Below are positions 1 to 9,767 of a stretch of 64,000 bases of DNA, piece after piece. The DNA lies in contig BSYQ01000009.1 in the NCBI GenBank assembly GCA_030272585.1, positions 186,001-250,000 on the forward strand, in the 5' to 3' direction. The stretch is from Bryopsis sp. KO-2023. Its lineage: Eukaryota; Chlorophyta; Ulvophyceae; Bryopsidales; Bryopsidaceae. The notes under the pieces are model-generated. The model was not told the DNA's origin, did no database searches, and worked only from the letters and a program-made list of their open reading frames with translations. The first letter of the stretch is position 1. The number at the start of each line of letters is the position of its first letter. The position numbers and the translations under genes are program-made.

Positions 1-641
1 TTCAAAGGGTTGTTTCTAAACTTGAGGGGTGAAAACTGAAGCGGACAAGTTCCAGGGATTCGATTCTCACCGCAAGGAAACCTTATGATTTACATTGATC
101 AGATGCTCATAACAAAGAAAACCCAATGTCCCAATAACATCCAGCAGACAAAAACTGGCAAGCTTTTATTCAAACATTCCTTGCCCTCTTACCAGCTTTT
201 TATAACATCTGCAACCAATCACATTCTTTTTCCCAAACTGCCTTAAAAACATATATTTCCACGAGTGAAACCCTTGTCCCAGGAAGGAGTTATGTACAGT
301 TAACATTATTAGTCAAGAGAACTGTCAGGCAACCAAAACCTCCCCAAATCATTGAACGAAAAAGAAACAAATGCAGACGGTTTGGCACATCAGGTGAAAC
401 CAAACAACATAATCAAACCCCACAATACCCCCTTCCCAACCAAGCACCGACTCACAGGCAGGCCTTGCTCATTGCTGGGAAACAACAGTGCATTTCGATC
501 CTATTATGTAAATGCAATTACCAAGTCACAAAATCGCCACTGAAATGGAACAATGTCCTTTCGGCTCCCGTAAACAGTAAAATAACAACGTTTAATCGAG
601 TTGAACAAAAACTGCAAATCTTGGCCTTTCCATAATTTTGC
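1..641. other. Gene-free left edge
   Basis: This stretch lies downstream of the minus-strand gene that ends at 642. It is AT-rich and shows no convincing exon on either strand. It probably contains the 3' UTR of that gene. No repeat or RNA gene was recognised. Confidence 0.5.
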
Positions 642-2685
642 TCACGGGAATGCCCCATTCAAGAACTTGTCACAGGATTGTTTGACGCTGGCCTTGAAAA
701 CACTTCTGGCCTGTTCGGCATCGGAACAGCCATCTTGCTCTTCGCCTGGATTTGGACCGTTTCCCATCAAAATGGAGCATAAGCCATCGGCATTGTCAAA
801 AGCAGCTGCTTGGCACTCCGAGGAAAACAGTTCCCGACATTCTTCACGCTCCACAGCCTCTTGTGTCAAACGGCCTGAGGAAAAATTGGCCCAACAGATG
901 AATTGCACAAGACACCACACATTACAGTGTTACCCCTCAGTGCACAGCAACAAGCAGGGCTGATTCATGCAGGATATCAATGTGTGGACCTCCACCTGTC
1001 TTCGTATTTCCAAAAATGAGAAAAGCACCCTTTCATGATCAACTTACGTCCAGCAGAACCGTTGATTGAATCTTGTTGAGACTTGAGTGCTGCTTCATTG
1101 GTGGCACACGTATCAACAACAACACTGCACCCCACTCGAGCCGCTGCTATGGCAGACTGAGCCCCTCTGGTCTGACAAGATACAGCATCATCTGTACAGA
1201 ATGCACAAAATTTTACTTGGCATCCCCTCCAATGATATTGGCAACATTCTTGCATGGAAATCCCTCATGAAATCAAACCCACATTAGTCATACACCCCCT
1301 GTGCTAGTATTTTTAGCTCTAACGATAAAAATCTTCAGGCAAGTGACAGCGCTGGACAGAGGGTAAGTACATACCTTGACCACCGGATCCAGGGCTTTGG
1401 CCCCCAGGATCGGATGCCTGAGCTTGAGCATTCTCTTGCTTGTTTTCATTTTTCTTTTTCACAGATTTAGACTCGTTGGCCCCTTCTTCTCCTGGCAGCT
1501 TGACATTGCCCAAATCAGGATGTTCTATTTCAATTGATCCATCCTCCAGAATGTTAGCACCGTTAAGGGGGTCCCCATCACTTGGGGAATCCTCTGATGT
1601 CTCCTCAGTGGTAGATGAGGAAGCTGCAGGGAATTCAGTAGTAGTTTACTTCATTTTCCTTTCCTTTTTTTTTGGGGGGGGGGGGGGGGGGGCCTTCAAG
1701 AATTGCCATAATTGACGAGGGGGTCAATTAATTAGAGAAGAAAACAGCATGATTCTGTGCCAGGTGCTTTCAAAGTCATGCGGATGATTCCAGAAGAAGT
1801 ATAAATTAATTTTCTTCATATATTCTTATTTTACATGACATCAAGACAAGGCCAAATTTACTACCTTCTGAGTTTGGTGCTTCGTTTTCTCCAGAATTTT
1901 CTGAGGGTGGCGCTTGAGTTCCTTCCTGTTTTCCTTCCTGGTTTTTTTTATTTTCTTTTAAAGGCTCTTGACCCGCATCTTGCTGAGATTCCTCCTCCTT
2001 CTGTGTTTCGGACCCCTGTTCAACCCAACAGAAAAACAGAATGGAACCTATGGAGGATACTAACAATTTCTAAATGCAAAAAAGCAACCCCCCGAAAAAT
2101 GGTTATCGGATCTCGGCATCCTTACAATACATCAATTAAGAGACAGAGGGCTGGGTGGCTGGAAAAAAATCAGGAACAGCAAACACTAAACGTTTCAATT
2201 TCTACCTCCGCTTCGCCAGAACCATCTTCGCTTGGAACTGTTTGAAGAGCAATGGGATCTGCAGGTTGTTCTGCAGAATCAAACGTAGTTTCTACCGGTG
2301 CCGTTTCGGCGGGGGTGGTTTCGGCAGGGGTGGTTTCGGCAGGGGTGGTTTCAACAGGGGTAGTTTCGACAGGGGTGGTTTCGCCAAGGGTGGTTTCGGC
2401 AGGGATGGTTTGTTCTGGCAACAACTCTGGTGTCGTTTCAGGAATCACGTCTGTAACATCCGTTGTATCTTCCTGAACATTGTCCTCCACAACTGCTGGC
2501 TCTCCTTTGGCTTTGTCTTTTCTGCCCCCTCTTTTCTTTTTTTCGTTGCTTGGACCAGTACCCAGTATTGTGCCCAGCAAAGTGGGCTCAGATCCACCTG
2601 AGAAAGCAAGATTTGCCACAATTACACACAGACACACCACTTGATACCGAAACTTGGTGGTTCCATTTGTAAAAAAAGCGGCCAA
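642..2685 (-). CDS. Secreted Thr/Pro-repeat and Cys-rich protein, 5 exons
   Basis: Exons (minus strand) are 2685-2206, 2015-1865, 1623-1375, 1248-1048 and 874-642. They total 1314 nt (437 aa) with matching phases and GT-AG introns. The protein begins with a hydrophobic signal-like segment at residues 14-29. A charged region follows, then about seven tandem ETTP(V/A) units near residues 100-140, typical of an O-glycosylated or stalk-like linker. Residues 160-293 are rich in Glu, Lys, Gln and Ser. The last two exons (residues about 294-437) encode a Cys-rich globular part with at least 12 cysteines, including a CC pair and several C-x(5-12)-C spacings. I do not recognise the Cys-rich domain. 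The protein is probably exported or cell-wall associated. It lies in tandem with two other secreted Cys-rich genes on the same strand. The export inference rests on the N-terminus only. Confidence 0.7.
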
Positions 2686-2778
2686 AACAGTGAAAGAATA
2701 GACAAAAAATCAGGTGTGTTCAAATGCAGACAAAAAGTTCGACAGGAAAAACATTATTGACAGAAATGCTGAAAAGTG

Positions 2779-3759
2779 TCAACCTGCACAGCTGATGATT
2801 CTGAAGCCTCGGCAATCGTCCACACAGCTTTCTCCACTCTCCACTGCAACAGTGGAGCCACAAGTGATACCAGCCAGTTGCCACACCACATAGCTGTCAG
2901 AGAAGCCATACCCATTCCTTCGGCAAAAGGCATCTGCAGCCATTTTCCCACAGCCATTCCCAGGACTGCACAAGAAAAGCAAACATCCTGAAATAAAACG
3001 GTGCTTGCATACCAAGCAGAATATGTCTTGTGGGTTGCACCACATGATTCAAACTTAGAGTCTGAGAAAACATGTCTAACAGCCAAGCGTTGCCTGGAAA
3101 AAAAACAAAAGCTTATCACTGGTACCTTAGGCAATAGTCCACCTTTACTCCATCGATTTCAGGATGCATGTAGATTGCCCCAATTGCTGGCCCAATATCT
3201 CGGCTTCTCTGAGGAAGACAGAATTGGGTCAATCCTCTTCCATGGCTCCATCTGCCTGCTTCTGTGAAAAGAAAAGGAAAAAGATTAAATTTCTTTTTCA
3301 CAATGAGGAGATTTAGAACAGGGAGTCAACCAACTAGAAAAATATGATGTTTCAAATGTGGAGCTCCACAAATGACCTATCACTTATGGAAGACTTGATT
3401 TAGGCTTAAAGATTACTGTAGGAAGAGACATGCTATGCTGATTTCTGGGACCAATTAGGAATGCGTCCAGGGGCAGCGCCAGAACTGCTCAAGCCTCCAC
3501 CTCTGGTTCCATCCATGACAAAATCGCCACCCGCGATCGATACTGAGAACAAGCTTGTTTACATCTTTAAAGGAGGTGACATTAATCAAGAATCGAGGAC
3601 GGACTGCATTGTTGAGTTCTCGAATCCAGATCAATATCAAAACAACTGCGTCCGTGCTTGCGATTCGCGCTTCAGATTTCGAATCCCCTCACCGACTCCA
3701 CACGACGCCTCGAAGAACAGAGCGACGGCAATGAAAACCACCGCAACACTGAAGCGCAT
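2779..3759 (-). CDS. Small secreted Cys-rich protein resembling an uncharacterised plant family
   Basis: Exons are 3759-3693, 3542-3501, 3261-3126, 3093-3013 and 2965-2779: 513 nt, 170 aa, all phases consistent. Residues 1-21 form a clear signal peptide (MRFS followed by a hydrophobic core and an A-S-C-G end). The mature part has the order DYC, then NGCGKMAADAFCRRNGYG, then ITC, then SCVDDC, and a terminal C. The block C-G-x-x-A-A-x-x-F-C-R-x-x-G-Y/F followed by a D-x-C-x-G-F-R-x-I-x-C tail is, from memory, typical of uncharacterised secreted proteins of mosses and other land plants. Biochemical function is unknown. The start codon was chosen because it alone gives a signal peptide in phase with the next exon. 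Only 93 bp separate it from the next minus-strand gene, so each gene presumably has its own very compact promoter. Confidence 0.75.
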
Positions 3760-4384
3760 TATCGCGTGGATTGACGAAAAAAATCGATATCAGGATATCA
3801 GGCGCCACCGCCAGCCGCCGCCCAGAAAGAAGGATGGTAATCCCGAAAGACACCGCGAATTGTGAGTGGCCGGGGTGCGGAAACTTTTTTTTTGTTCGCA
3901 AAGGTTATTGATGGGACACAGGAAGGATGCTTGCCATCAAGCGCGTTCATCTTTCGTGGAGGCATCTTTTCAGTTTTCGTGATACCATTCCTCTTTCCCT
4001 TGCTGTTTACAACAACAACAAAAACCTCCACTAGATGATTTTGGGTGTGCAGCTTTCTGTTGTGTGTGGCCTTGTTTTCCGCTTACAATCCCTTCGTACT
4101 CGTAGTTATAAGATCTTTTTTCATTGCAAATGAAAGAAGCCGATAGAGCCTGTCTAAAAAATGAAAGTTATATTCACGGGAAGAATCGTTTTTGGAAATC
4201 ATGAACTGTGGAGGATTGGGCGTTCGAGAATTTTTTGATTCCAACTCTGTGGAATGGCTCATCAACCATATTTACAGTTCTTTCGCACATCGCTTCTATC
4301 TGAACTGTTTCGTCTTATCTACGCAAGTAATTTCTGGTGAGTGAAAGCTTTGCCACCACGAAAAACAATGCAAACGACAATGGC
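3760..4384. promoter_or_regulatory. Intergenic, upstream of the small Cys-rich gene
   Basis: This 625-bp gap separates two minus-strand secreted-protein genes. It must hold the promoter of the gene starting at 3759 and the 3' UTR of the gene ending at 4385. No specific motif was identified, and no coding exon fits on either strand. Confidence 0.4.
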
Positions 4385-5849
4385 CTAATCATCGTCTGAC
4401 TCTTCGCATTCGTCTTGGAATTCCCCTCGGCAGCACTCTTCCTTGCCCGAATATGTCCCCCAGCCTGGAACACCATTGCAAAGGTTGTAAACAAACATGC
4501 AAACATACATTTCTCACTGGAGGGAACTTTACATCGGGAGCTTCTCGCTGTTTGGTCGTTCAAAAACAGCCAAGGGAAATTTCCACTACCTCTGCTGCAT
4601 TTAGACGCATCCTCAACGAGAACGCAGTCCTTCTCTGGAAAGAAATCGGAGGCCATATAGCATGAAGAAGATTCGACATTGGTGCATCCTGCGGGGAAAG
4701 CTGCCCCAGGTGCACAGCATTTCTCCTTCGTCTTCCAGGCAAACAGTCCTTGCAATTCGACAAGCAACACTTCTCAGCAGGAGCCCACTTACTCGTAATT
4801 CATTTTTGCTGCTTATCGTGCAACTTAGACAGCGAATCTTCCAAACTTCCCAACACGTCTTTGCTTTCTGCTTACCAAGTCCTCTGCTGCACTCTGTAGT
4901 CTCTCGGCAAAGCTTGGAAGGATAAAAAGTGTCCACAATCCAGCAGGGATCTCCCTCCTTGTAGTCAGTGCATCCTGTGTCAAGAAAAACTCGTAACGAA
5001 CCAGGAGAAGAAACAGACAAACGGCACTAACGAAGAGAAGCGTCGACATGGACTGAACATACCATTCGAAAAAGCTTCCCCAGGCGCGCAGCATTCCTCC
5101 ATCGTGGGCCAGACTCCCCAACCTAGAGGAGAAGCGTACACAATGGTATTTAACTTGTCCAGCGACCAGACGCTTCAAACTCCGGATTATGTGTCCACCC
5201 ACCTCTGGAGCATTTCTCATTGTCAATCTTGCATGTTTTCTTCAGGTACGAATCCACAACGTAGCAATCGCTGGACTCCCTGCATCCGTCAGCGAAAGCG
5301 CCACCAGGAGCGCAGCAATCTTCCTTCGTCGCGTAAACGTTGGATTCTGCAAGAATCAGCGCACCCAACTCACAAGAGAAACAAACACCATTTGCCGCAC
5401 CGTTCTGGTGTGGTTTTCAAAGAAAAAAGACAGCGACCCTCGAAAATGCGCGAGCGAGATTCACGGTCGTCTTGACTTCATGAGTGAGGCCATGCTACGC
5501 GCTGAAAACCACCACACATGAGCGCGAGATTTCTTCCACTTACCCCGCTCACAAGTGCCAGGAGCGCAATTCTTTCTGCAATTGAAGAACGGCCAAAAAT
5601 CTTGAGGCTCGTAGCAGCAATCCAAATCACTCTGCCGTGGGCGCAACAAGACAAGAATGGCAGAAAAAATCAAGAGCATGGCCACGACACAATCCCATCG
5701 CTACCCACTCCAAGGCGACGACTGCTTACCACCGGTATAGCGGCCGAAGGTGTTGCGCTACCATCCCCATACTGCCCATGGACTCCTAAGAACCCCCCAA
5801 ATATGCCCACCAGGAGCATGACGCCCATGACACTTCGAGCTTTCTGCAT
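4385..5849 (-). CDS. Secreted protein with repeated CCAPG Cys-rich modules, 7 exons
   Basis: Exons are 5849-5730, 5631-5544, 5346-5203, 5122-5063, 4974-4876, 4748-4590 and 4464-4385: 750 nt, 249 aa. Exon 1 encodes a signal peptide (residues 1-25) and a short linker. The rest is a chain of related Cys-rich modules. A full module reads C-C-A-P-G-x-A-F-x(2)-G-C, then S-x-C-Y, then a C after an acidic/basic stretch, and ends C-S-R-G. Full modules lie at residues about 70-117, 118-170 and 171-223, with divergent partial modules at 41-69 and 224-249. The module exons, or the exon pair for the middle one, are bounded by phase-1 introns on both sides, the arrangement expected if modules were duplicated by exon duplication. 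The last exon ends in an acidic tail with few cysteines. No enzyme motif was seen. An extracellular structural or binding role is an inference. Confidence 0.75.
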
Positions 5850-6605
5850 GCTAGCTAGTCTATTGACTTGGCGTGTCCAACTTGGGGGTCCTCAGAATCC
5901 ACTCGTAGATTGCTCCTTTCGATTCAGGGACGGTGTTTTGTTTTTCTGCCTTGTACGATCCCCTGAACTTCCGAACGAAGAATCCGTGCAGAATATAAAC
6001 CGATTAATCCATCTATCTGCGTTATGTGCATGAGTTCGGCGAGCTAGATGAAGACAAATTTGTCTACACGGTGTTCCTCCTTGATGTAGAACAGCAAGCG
6101 GTGTTTGGCCATTGTTTTGCTTCAGGGACTCGGAGGGGGTGTTTCTGATTTTTGCGACTCTGCAAAATATCTTTCGCATTAACCGGAGAACAGTCACGAA
6201 ACCCTTTATTCCCTGAGAGTATGAAGCTCTTAAAAGAAAGATCAAGGACACTGGCGCATGATAAGCGGAGGGCAGGGGTGCTGCGGTATTTGAACTCAGA
6301 TGCTTGAACAGGGATCCTGATTTTTTGTTCTTCTTTTCCCTTGGAGAGGGATATATGAGATATGCATATCTCAGTGCCGTTTGCATTGCGCGGCCCGTGC
6401 CCGTGGCAACTCACATGGGGCACATGGTGCACATGGGTCGCATGCCCCAGCAAATGGCCAAAATTTGCTTGGTGCGTCCGGGTTCTTGAGGCAGGCATAC
6501 CTCTCTGACTGCCCCAGAGGGACTCTGCCAACTTGAAGTGGCGGTGTTCCCTTGGTGCGGGAGAACTTCGAAAGTTCAAGCCGGCCAACCAGGAATCCAA
6601 CATTA
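5850..6605. promoter_or_regulatory. Divergent intergenic region between CCAPG gene and AP2 gene
   Basis: The 756 bp separate divergent start codons at 5849 (minus) and 6606 (plus). A TATA-like TTTATATTC lies on the minus strand near 5994-6002, about 145 bp upstream of the minus-strand ATG, and is a plausible core promoter. A stretch near 6410-6445 repeats CACATGG-type units. The region presumably serves both genes; this is inferred from layout only. Confidence 0.4.
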
Positions 6606-8313
6606 ATGGCGGACCATTCGAACTCGGAGTCCGTGCCCCCACTGCGCCGCCTCGATCCGTTCCAACCGGCTACCACATTTCCGCCCGATGCACACCTGCC
6701 ACCCAGCGGGGCTCTTTTTGGAAGCGAACCCCAGATATTCAATCCACTCGCTGCCGCGACGGTAAGCTCACACCACCGTGGAAGTGGCCCCCTCACGGAT
6801 GCTTGGGCCCAACGGCACTCAGTCCCACAAAGAGACACCTTCCTACCTGAACTGGATGCCCCAAATTCATTGCTTCAACTTGATCTTTTTACTCCCCCCA
6901 CACGACCAATTAATTGGCCTTCTGGTGATGGAGGCACTGGTATCAGTGCATCCATGACAATCGGGCAAGGCCCTTCCCCAACAGTGCCGATCGTGCCCTC
7001 CACGATATCAGGGGAAGGCCCTGGAACAGTCAGAGTAGCACAACCTGTGAGGGGATTCATGCTTCCAACTGGGTTTTCTGAAGGGCCCTCCATGGCCATG
7101 GTTTCCAGGCCCAAATCTTTTGTTGGAATAACCAAGAGGTCAAAGACGAGAAGGTGAAATGCTGATCATACCAGTGGCCCAGATTTCCATTCAAAACACC
7201 CCAGTCTTTCTGTGTACTTCAGAAATGAGTGTTAGAATTGATTGTGTGATCTGCCTTAGGTGGGAAGCCCACATATGGGTACCAGATAAGAAGCAGCAAA
7301 TTTATCTGGGCAATTTCTCCACAGATGAGAGGGCAGCCACTGCTTACGACATTGCAGCTCTGAAAGTCAGAAGGGAGGGTGGCAGAACCAATTTTCCGGT
7401 GGCTCGGTAATTCCCCAATTCTTGTTACAACAGAAACAATTGTCCATGCATGCAGGCCTACCAAACCTAATTTTTCAACAGGAGCAAAGATTTGCAAAGA
7501 TTTGACTGTTCCAGGTACACCAACATGATGGGCATTATCGAACGATTCCATTTGGATGATGTCGTGAGATTGGTTCGACGGCAGAGCCAGGGATTTGGAA
7601 GAGGGAAATGCTGCTACAGGGGGGTTACCAAACACTCAAATGGTATTGCATTAGTCACCAGAAACAGCAACATGTCCATTAGCCTCACTCAGGATATCTG
7701 TTTCAATTTGCCTTCAAAAGGTGTCTGTGGAAAAGTGTGTGTACGGTGGCAGGGACTTGGGAGGCCAGGATTGGGGTTCCAAAGAAACATCGCAATATCT
7801 ATATTGGGCTGTTTGATGATACGGAGAGTGCTGCCAAGGCATATGATGAAGCCATGATCAGAATGAAGGGGGCCAAAATGTCGGCAAATTTTCTGCAGAA
7901 TGACTACACAAAGGAAATTGAAGAGCACAGCATATTGACCAATGTGCGAGCAAAGAAAAAAATAATAATGAAGAATAAAGTAAATAAATAGAGCATTGCT
8001 GTTGCACTGACTGCTGAATGATGGTCCGATTTTTCCACAGTTTCGTCGCCCTTGTTGACATCTTTTTCAATGCATACATTTTTTCTTTTAAGAATATGCA
8101 TTGGATTCAGAAAATGAGCTTTCTACTGTTTGTTGCAAAATTTTACAGGCACTGGGAACGATGGGCTCTGTACATAACCTCTATTTCACGGAGCAGCGGG
8201 CGACTTTCATTAAGTGGATTCAGAAAGGGGGGCCCCCTTGGATTGACACCTTGAAAAAGTTCTGTGAAAACAACAGAAATGAAATCCTGTTTTCGCCAAC
8301 CAACCTCACTTGA
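6606..8313 (+). CDS. AP2/ERF-superfamily factor with two AP2 repeats (AP2/AIL-like)
   Basis: Exons are 6606-7153, 7260-7406, 7515-7642, 7753 to 7943 or 7979, and 8149-8313, giving 392 or 404 aa. Both alternative donors of exon 4 are in phase. Residues 1-172 are Pro/Ser/Gly-rich, like an activation region. The first AP2 repeat starts FVGITKRSKTRRWEAHIW and continues through IYLGNFSTDERAATAYDIAA to TNFPV. The linker has the signature of plant AP2/AINTEGUMENTA proteins: a Tyr, an Arg-rich helix with LVRRQSQGFGRG, then C-Y-R-G-V-T-K-H. The second repeat has WEARIGVPKKHRNIYIGLF and AAKAYDEAMI. Each repeat keeps the WEA beta strand and the YLG/YIG motif that packs DNA-contacting strands. A nuclear transcription regulator is therefore expected. 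The last exon is the least certain; translation could instead stop at 7991 if exon 4 is terminal. Confidence 0.82.
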
Positions 8314-9767
8314 ATCAGCATTCCCCTTTGAATAAGAATCATAAGATGACCACGGGTGTTATTATTTTTTATAACATCTCAAAAAAATAGACTGGTATGC
8401 AAAAGATTTTGATGAAGTAAGTGTCAACTGAAATAAATTGGGTTTTTTTCCTGTGAGATTGTTTTCTGTTTTTTTTTTTTTTCTTCAAGAGATATCTTGA
8501 CATTGCTGAATTACTTCTTTTTGCTTCTTTTGCTTCCAAACCTCTGTATGAGATATTTACAACAGCGATGAGGGATTTCTTACAGATGCTTTTCAGATGG
8601 TCTTCTGAGGGGATGTCAAGCTGATATTGGCAGAAAAAGAAAGAAAAAAAATGAAAAAAATGAAAAATTGAAAATTATTGAGGATGGAAGAAGCGTTTTT
8701 ATCGATGAGGATTGAAAGAACGCAGAAATTGCGCTGCATGATGAACAAAAAAAAGAAAAAAAAAAAGAGAAAAGAAGAATGAAGGAAAGATCGAAATGGT
8801 TTCCGAGCAACAGTCTTATTGACAGTAGTTTATCGCCAGTTGGTTGATTGCTACTCTGTACTGTTTTGGGAATTGAACGATTGACTATGAAATGAAATGA
8901 AATGTTAGGATAAATCAGAATAAAGAGAGGAATTTGTGCTAGATTGTTTTTTCCGGGGGGTAGAGAAAGATATTTTATTTTTTAATGAGACCAGAATTTT
9001 ATTTTTTATGTTTTGAAAAGAAAAGGGGGGGGGGATTTGATGTGACAGAAGAGTTCTGGAATTCTTGTGAGGTCTTCCTGACTCTCTACTTTGATTGTGA
9101 CAAAAAACAATGTCAGTTTTTGAAAGATCTTGTAAGCTCGTTGCCAGATTCAAAATTGATTTCGTCTCCCTGAATTCTGAACTTTGCCCAACCTTGTTGT
9201 TCACTGTTTGTAAATCCCCTCCCTTTTCTAAGACAATATATATAAATGTTTAATTTACATAAGGCAAACTCGCCTAACGAAGGCCGTTTAGCCCAAAACA
9301 ATATATATGGAAGTATATTAATACGAGGAGACAACCCCACCACTTCCATCTGGTTTTTTGGTTGGTTGGACATTTTTTACCACTTCCAACTATGGGGTGA
9401 GAAGGGGTACTGAGATGGCTCTACAAGGAATGGGTGAAAGAGATGCAGATAACTGTTTCAGGTGCCAAAGTTTGATATTCACCATGCTTCCAACATGTCA
9501 CAGGCCTCGAAATGAATGTTCCATGCTAATTCCCTTCATGTAGGGCTCATGGACACCAATGGCAATGGTGAACAAATTGCATAGCCTACCCCCCCCCAAA
9601 AAAAATAGCAGTTATGAGATCCAATGCACAAACACCCAATATGACAGACCATAACTGCAACCACACATGCCAAAACGGAGAAATTCCCATGGTCTCCTCA
9701 TTACAATTTATTGCTCCAAACAAGGGTGATACGCCGTACAGAAAGCTTGGGTTAAAAGCAGACAGCC
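8314..9767. other. Gene-free AT-rich interval
   Basis: About 1.45 kb between the AP2 gene and the ABC1-kinase gene. It holds long A and T runs (for example near 8470, 8640-8780 and 9010) and no exon with supporting splice signals. It probably contains the AP2 3' UTR and the kinase promoter. No repeat family or RNA gene was recognised. Confidence 0.45.

Noticed and set aside
2155..2601. Plus-strand ORF with Gly-rich RGGF repeats
   Set aside because: It is antisense to the ETTP-repeat exon of a gene with signal peptide and five phase-consistent exons; it has no splice or start support of its own.
5892..6642. Two long minus-strand ORFs upstream of the AP2 gene
   Set aside because: No domain, no splice context, and they overlap the promoter and the AP2 first exon in antisense.
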